From Rhodanobacteraceae bacterium (lineage in GTDB: Bacteria > Acidobacteriota > Terriglobia > Terriglobales > Acidobacteriaceae): a stretch of 32,237 nucleotides of DNA. The stretch is from assembly GCA_903970285.1 (NCBI GenBank), contig CAJCHN010000146.1, forward strand, positions 1 through 32,237, read 5' to 3'. Positions within the stretch are counted from its first letter, which is position 1. Every line of letters begins with the position of its first letter. Position numbers and translations under genes: made by a program. The notes beneath the pieces were generated by a model. That model saw nothing but the letters and a program-made list of their open reading frames with translations, ran no database searches and was not told the origin of the DNA. This document shows positions 28,126 to 32,237 of the stretch, one piece after another.

Positions 28126-28252
28126 ACTCCGGCATCTCTGGAACGGTGTGGGGATCAATCTGGCTACCTGGGTCAGACATGGTCAGCCGAAGTCGAACCA
28201 GTTCCGTTCGTAGATGACGAACGTTGGGATGACCCGGTGAACTCTAGAGTAC

Positions 28253-28315
28253 ACAATGCGCCTGCAGGACGAGAAACATACCGGCCGTTGGACGGTATGC
28301 TTAGGCGCGCATTGT
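28253..28315. repeat. Nested inverted repeats (long interrupted hairpin)
   Basis: The outer arms are ACAATGCGCCT (28253-28263) and its complement at 28303-28315, which has two additional bases. The inner arms are CATACCG (28277-28283) and CGGTATG (28293-28299). Together they could fold as one 63-base hairpin in RNA from either strand. Confidence 0.6.
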
Positions 28316-28400
28316 CAACCCCGCCCGGAGTGAGCTCCGTAGATCGCAGCTCGGCGGCGGAAGGACGCCGCTCAAGCTCCCGGTCAGAAACTCCGGGAAG

Positions 28401-28464
28401 AGCAGTTCTCCTCTTGCATCTGTGATTTTGGCGAAGGCACAGGACACATCAAAGGAGAACTGCT
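28401..28464. repeat. Perfect 12-base inverted repeat with 40-base spacer
   Basis: AGCAGTTCTCCT (28401-28412) and AGGAGAACTGCT (28453-28464). Part of the spacer next to the arms can also pair with bulges. It starts 27 bases after the ompA-like stop on the minus strand, so it may protect or end that transcript. No T-run follows. Confidence 0.7.
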
Positions 28465-28490
28465 GCGGCAGAACGCAAGTAGCGACCCGA

Positions 28491-29228
28491 CTAGCGGAGG
28501 GAAGCCTGAGGACTGCTGCCTTCGGGGCCCGGCTGCTGCATGTTCGAGAGTAACTGCACGTCTACACGGCGGTTCCTGGCGCGGCCGGCCGCAGTCTTGT
28601 CGGAGGCGACCTGCAGGTCCTTGCCGATGCCGACCAGGTAGAACTTGTGCGGCGGGACGTTGTACTTAGTGGAGAGATAGGTCACGACCGCGTCGGCGCG
28701 GCGCTGCGACAGCTTGTAGTTGTAGTCCGCGTTGCCGATGGAGTCGGTGCTGCCGGTCAGCTGCAGGATGTAGCCGCGGGTGCTGGTGAGATTGGCTGCC
28801 AGCGCGTCGAGTTGGCGCTTGTCGGCCGGGGTGAGGACGTCCTTGTTGAAGCCGAACGTGACGCTGACGTCCTGGACCTGTTTGTACTGGTCCAGGTTAG
28901 CGACGACGCCCGAAAGCGAATCGACCCGGTTGGAAGCTTCCTGGGCGGCGGAGTTGGCCTGGTCGGCGGCGGCGCTGGCGGCGAGCGCATGCTGGTTGGC
29001 GGCGTTGCCCGCGCCTTGCGCATTGGCGATGCCGCGGGTGGCGCGTTCGTCGGTGTCCGCGATGGCGTTGTGGTCGGCGGCGGTCTTGGCGTCGAGGTCG
29101 TTGACGTTGGCAACGATCGGAGCGGTCTGCGAGCGCACGTAATTCTTGGTGGAGCAGCCCAGGGTTCCGCCGAGGATAACGAGTGAGGCGGTTGAGAAAG
29201 CCCGGGCGGAGATCGATTTCAGATGCAT
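28491..29228 (-). CDS. OmpA-family lipoprotein (peptidoglycan-associated)
   Basis: 245 residues from ATG 29228, chosen because GGAG lies just upstream (AAGGAGTTGCC before ATG); the longer frame to 29306 lacks this. A signal peptide ends at GTLGC, so Cys25 is probably lipidated. Residues 40-118 are an Ala/Asp-rich helix with heptads, like Lpp (DLDAKTAADHNAIADTDE, ASAAADQANSAAQEASNRVD). The OmpA/MotB domain covers about 120-228, with the peptidoglycan-binding Asp162 and Arg177 (TDSIG and LSQRRA) and the closing GRARNRRVDVQL. The protein would link the outer membrane to peptidoglycan. It is divergent from uvrC, with a 225-base gap that holds both promoters. Confidence 0.9.
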   Translation of the reverse strand: MHLKSISARAFSTASLVILGGTLGCSTKNYVRSQTAPIVANVNDLDAKTAADHNAIADTDERATRGIANAQGAGNAANQHALAASAAADQANSAAQEASNRVDSLSGVVANLDQYKQVQDVSVTFGFNKDVLTPADKRQLDALAANLTSTRGYILQLTGSTDSIGNADYNYKLSQRRADAVVTYLSTKYNVPPHKFYLVGIGKDLQVASDKTAAGRARNRRVDVQLLSNMQQPGPEGSSPQASLR

Positions 29229-29453
29229 GGCAACTCCTTCTTGGTCGTCGGCAGGGCGAGGCTCTGCGCGGCTCTGCCTGAAGGTGGGATGCAACTTTCG
29301 GGCCATAGCTAAGTGCCTGATTTGATTCCATCTGCTGCGTCGTCACCCGCAAAGTTCCGGGTACATTTGTCGGATTGGCCGCGCGAAAGTTCCTGGCCGC
29401 AGACGCTTTGATCGTGAAAACGCCGGGGGGGAAGAAAAAGTAAACTGGAAGAG

Positions 29454-31454
29454 ATGGACCTGTTGGCGAAGATCAAGACGATTCCAACCTCACCCGGCTG
29501 CTACCTGTACAAAAATGCCGAGGGTGAGGTGATCTACGTCGGCAAGGCCAAGAACCTGCGGTCGCGGGTGCGGTCGTATTTTCTGGAGGCGAACCAGAGG
29601 AACAACCAGAAGACCGGCTCGCTCATGCGCGAGGCAGTCGACATCGAGTACATCACGGTTGCGAATGAGCGCGAGGCGCTGGCACTCGAAAACAACCTGA
29701 TCAAGCAGCGCAAGCCGCGCTTCAACATCCTGCTGCGCGACGACAAGACGTATCCTTACATCAAGCTGACATTGAACGAGCGCTACCCCAAGGTGTTCGT
29801 CACCCGGCGGCTGCGCAAGGATGGCGGAGCGTACTTCGGGCCGTACTTTCCCGGAAATCTGGCATACCGGCTGGTGGACCTCATCCATCGCAGCTTCCTG
29901 GTACCGAGCTGCAAAGTGGACCTGAGCCGGTATCACCCGCGAGCCTGCCTGCAGTACTACATCAAGCGCTGCCTTGGACCATGCGTCGAGGGTTTTGTTT
30001 CCGTAGAGCAGTATCGCGAGACCGTGCGCGACGTGCAGATGTTTCTGGACGGACGCACCGAAGAACTGGAACGCAAGCTGACCCGGCGGATGGAGCAGGC
30101 CGCCGAAGAGATGCAGTTTGAGGCAGCGGCGCGGCTGCGCGACCAGGTCGTAACCGTGCACCAGATGCAGGATAAGCAGCGCATCGCGACGGCGGAGAAC
30201 GAAGACGCGGACGTCTTCGGCTTCCACTACGAGAACGACATGCTGGCGGTCAACCTGTTCCACATGCGCGGCGGCAAGATCGTCGACCGGCGGGACTTTT
30301 TCTGGGAGGATTTGCCGGAGTTCCTGGAGGCTTCGCTGAATGAAGGGGCCAGCAACGAAGAAGTCGCCGATGAGGTGTCGGCTGCGGGCATCGAGCCCAA
30401 TCCGGCGGTGACCGCGCCCCAGGTGATCGAGACCCCGGAGACGACCGAGCTGGGTGGGATGACAGAGCTGGGAGCAAGCTTTTCGCCCGGAGCATTCTTC
30501 TCCGCCCTGTTGAAACAGCTCTATCTCGATCAGCCGTATGTGCCAAAGTCGATCTATGTGCCGGTTGACTTTGAAGACCGCGCGGTGCTGGCGGACCTGC
30601 TGTCGGAGCGCACGAAGCATCGCATCGAACTGGCCGCACCGCAGCGCGGCGAGAAACGGTCGCTGGTGGACCTGGTATGCCAGAACGCGAAGCAGTCTTA
30701 TGATCAGAGGTTCCGCGTGCTGGCGCCGTCGCAGAAGGCGATCCAGGAGGCCTTGCAGGACGCGCTGATGCTGGAGGAGTTGCCCAAACGCATCGAGTGC
30801 TTCGACATCTCGCATATCCAGGGCGCGGAGACGGTCGCGTCGATGGTGGTGTGGGAGGACGGCGCGATGAAGAAGTCCGACTATCGCAAATTCCAGATCA
30901 AAACGGTAACCGGGAACGACGACTTCGCCAGCATGCGCGAGGTGATCCAGCGACGCTACAAGCGGCTGCTGGAGGAGAAGAAGCCGTTCCCTTCGCTGGT
31001 GTTGATCGATGGTGGACTGGGCCAGTTGAGCGCGGCGTACGCGGCGCTCGAGGCGATTGGCGTGACACTGCAGCCGCTGGCGTCGATTGCGAAGAAGGAA
31101 GAGATCATCTACGTGCATGGGCAGGAGGACGAGCCGGTGGTGCTGGACCGGCGGTCTCCGGTGCTGCACCTGATGCAGAAGATTCGCGATGAATCGCATC
31201 GTTTCGCGGTGACGTACCATCGCAAGCGGCGGCAGATCCGGGACAAGGTGTCAGAGCTGGACGCGATCCCGGGCGTGGGCCCGAGAACGCGGCAGAGGCT
31301 GGTGGAGCACTTTGGCAGCGTGCGCGGCATCAAGCAGGCGTCGCCCGATGCGCTGCGTGCCGTGGTGAACCAGGCGACCGCGGAGAAGATCCGCCGCCAC
31401 TTCGCGGGTGAGACGGAAGCGGGCGAGACGGGAACGCTGGTGCAGATCGGCTAA
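29454..31454 (+). CDS. uvrC: Excinuclease ABC subunit UvrC
   Basis: Makes the 3' and 5' incisions around DNA lesions with UvrB. 666 residues, longer than the usual roughly 600. N-terminal GIY-YIG nuclease: GCYLYKN, Tyr28/29 region VIYVGKAKNLRSRV and the Glu in ALALENNLIK. The Cys cluster CLQYYIKRCLGPC is at 165-177, the UVR coiled coil that contacts UvrB at about 203-232, and the RNase H-like second nuclease has FDISHIQG and VLIDGGLGQL. A C-terminal helix-hairpin-helix pair is near 595-640 (IPGVGPRTRQRLVEHFGS). An acidic/Pro/Thr-rich insert of about 50 residues (296-345) separates the UVR region from the second nuclease and explains the additional length. ATG 29454 has GGAAGAG directly upstream. 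Confidence 0.97.
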   Translation: MDLLAKIKTIPTSPGCYLYKNAEGEVIYVGKAKNLRSRVRSYFLEANQRNNQKTGSLMREAVDIEYITVANEREALALENNLIKQRKPRFNILLRDDKTYPYIKLTLNERYPKVFVTRRLRKDGGAYFGPYFPGNLAYRLVDLIHRSFLVPSCKVDLSRYHPRACLQYYIKRCLGPCVEGFVSVEQYRETVRDVQMFLDGRTEELERKLTRRMEQAAEEMQFEAAARLRDQVVTVHQMQDKQRIATAENEDADVFGFHYENDMLAVNLFHMRGGKIVDRRDFFWEDLPEFLEASLNEGASNEEVADEVSAAGIEPNPAVTAPQVIETPETTELGGMTELGASFSPGAFFSALLKQLYLDQPYVPKSIYVPVDFEDRAVLADLLSERTKHRIELAAPQRGEKRSLVDLVCQNAKQSYDQRFRVLAPSQKAIQEALQDALMLEELPKRIECFDISHIQGAETVASMVVWEDGAMKKSDYRKFQIKTVTGNDDFASMREVIQRRYKRLLEEKKPFPSLVLIDGGLGQLSAAYAALEAIGVTLQPLASIAKKEEIIYVHGQEDEPVVLDRRSPVLHLMQKIRDESHRFAVTYHRKRRQIRDKVSELDAIPGVGPRTRQRLVEHFGSVRGIKQASPDALRAVVNQATAEKIRRHFAGETEAGETGTLVQIG

Positions 31455-31545
31455 GCCGCGCGCTGGGTGGCAGGGCGCGCTGCGCAGGACGCTCCGGTAC
31501 GATGAAGATGACGGGCAAGGAAGACGGCAAGAGGTTGGGGGCAGG

Positions 31546-32237
31546 ATGGATGGAAGTGTCGACGAAACAGGTACAGGCGCAACTCCACCGCTGGAATGCA
31601 TCATCGTCATCCCCTGCTACAACGAGGCTTCGCGGTTTCATGCGGAGCCGTTTGCCGAATTCCTCCTGCGCGGCCTTCCCATCCGCTTTCTCTTTGTGAA
31701 CGACGGCAGTTCAGACGGGACGCTGGCGCTGCTGGAGGCATTTCGCGATCACTCTCCCGGCAGCGTGGAAGTGCTGAACCTGCTGAGAAACTCCGGAAAG
31801 GCCGAAGCGGTGCGCCAGGGCATGCTGCGAGCGACGCAGCAGGGAGCGGCGTACGTGGGGTTTCTGGATGCCGATCTGGCCACTCCGCTGAGTGCCTTGC
31901 CGAGGCTGCTGCAGACGCTGCGCGAACGGCCGAAGGTCGCGATGGTCTTTGGCGCTCGGGTGCGGCTGCTGGGCCGCTCGGTGCAGCGCGACCCGATGCG
32001 CCACTACCTTGGGCGCGGGTTTGCCACGGCGGTCTCGACCATGCTGCGGCTGCCGGTCTACGACACGCAGTGCGGCGCGAAGCTGTTTCGCGCGACACCG
32101 ATCCTGGCGGACATTCTGGCGAGGCCGTTCCAGTCCCGCTGGATCTTCGATGTAGAAATGATTGCGCGGTACATGTCCGTGCCCGGGAACGGCCGGCGCG
32201 CCGCCGAGTGCGAGATCTACGAACTGCCGCTGGACGC
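31546..32237 (+). CDS. Family 2 glycosyltransferase, dolichyl-phosphate-glucose/mannose synthase-like (3' partial)
   Basis: The frame is open from ATG 31546 to the window end (230 codons), so the C-terminus is missing. After a short polar N-terminus come IIVIPCYNEASRF, the NDGSSDGT motif, NLLRNSGKAEAVRQGM, and DADLATPL, the metal-binding Asp-x-Asp of GT-A enzymes. Later come TQCGAKLFR and RWIFDVEM, as in ALG5/DPG-synthase-type transferases that move a sugar from a nucleotide to a polyprenyl phosphate. Such a product could feed a GT-C transferase like the one at 26599-28125, but this link is only a suggestion. GGGGGCAGG lies just before the start, 91 bases after uvrC. Confidence 0.85.
   Translation, partial: MDGSVDETGTGATPPLECIIVIPCYNEASRFHAEPFAEFLLRGLPIRFLFVNDGSSDGTLALLEAFRDHSPGSVEVLNLLRNSGKAEAVRQGMLRATQQGAAYVGFLDADLATPLSALPRLLQTLRERPKVAMVFGARVRLLGRSVQRDPMRHYLGRGFATAVSTMLRLPVYDTQCGAKLFRATPILADILARPFQSRWIFDVEMIARYMSVPGNGRRAAECEIYELPLD

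Larger units (their letters stand above)
28126..28490. other. 365-base non-coding stretch rich in inverted repeats
   Basis: No credible gene on either strand. It lies between the ompA-like stop and the start of the membrane glycosyltransferase, both on the minus strand. It holds at least five inverted repeats, the main ones listed separately. Smaller ones are CGTTCG/CGAACG (28205-28223), the 10-base palindrome ACTCTAGAGT (28241-28250) and GCGGCG/CGCCGC with a 6-base loop (28354-28371). No clear promoter or T-run was found. Confidence 0.6.

Noticed and set aside
29290-29400. Repeated AAAGTT-containing motifs between ompA-like gene and uvrC as an operator
   Set aside because: The copies are imperfect, differently spaced and short enough to be chance.
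31455-31490. GCGCGC-rich inverted repeat after uvrC as terminator
   Set aside because: The arms are self-palindromic low-complexity GC, with no T-run.

Overview
The window is a bacterial chromosomal segment that most likely comes from an Acidobacteriota of the Terriglobia/Acidobacteriaceae type (Granulicella, Terriglobus, Edaphobacter or a relative). This is inferred from the high GC of most genes, the flavour of the proteins (OmpA with a short Lpp-like coiled coil, a divergent acetate kinase, a cyclase-TPR protein, an FtsQ with a long basic N-terminus) and the gene set. No rRNA or marker-gene search could be run. No tRNA, rRNA, insertion sequence, prophage or CRISPR array was seen.

Positions 1-10,500 are a protein quality-control block. 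It holds the 3' part of clpC, a family-5 uracil-DNA glycosylase on the opposite strand, a membrane-anchored mutarotase-fold protein, and then tig-clpP-clpX and lon. Clear hairpin terminators follow clpC, clpX and lon. Together these genes supply a ribosome-bound chaperone, the ClpP peptidase, two candidate ClpP unfoldases (ClpC, ClpX) and the Lon protease. The trigger factor carries an unusual His/Asp-rich N-terminal extension.

Positions 10,490-15,640 hold a 49-residue membrane protein and a Bax-inhibitor-1 family protein (both minus strand), then a piece of the division and cell-wall cluster, murC-ftsQ-ftsA (plus strand). ftsQ and ftsA overlap by 4 bases. ftsZ does not follow ftsA. The place where it would be expected holds a minus-strand, lower-GC two-gene unit: a membrane-tethered class III cyclase-like/TPR protein followed 13 bases later by a Cys-rich lipoprotein with an internal duplication. 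Divergent from it is a small receiver-like protein that lacks the phospho-acceptor Asp. This trio is the best candidate in the window for an undescribed signalling module.

Positions 19,460-26,600 are a mixed metabolic stretch: a short-chain dehydrogenase broken by one missing base, a divergent acetate kinase, a DUF1223 thioredoxin-fold protein, a dTDP-rhamnose-4-epimerase-like dehydratase, an uncharacterised TPR/ATP-grasp protein, mazG and an orphan DUF3311 membrane protein. Positions 26,600-32,237 hold a GT-C type membrane glycosyltransferase candidate, a 365-base non-coding stretch rich in inverted repeats, an OmpA-like lipoprotein, uvrC and the 5' part of a family-2 glycosyltransferase that runs off the end.
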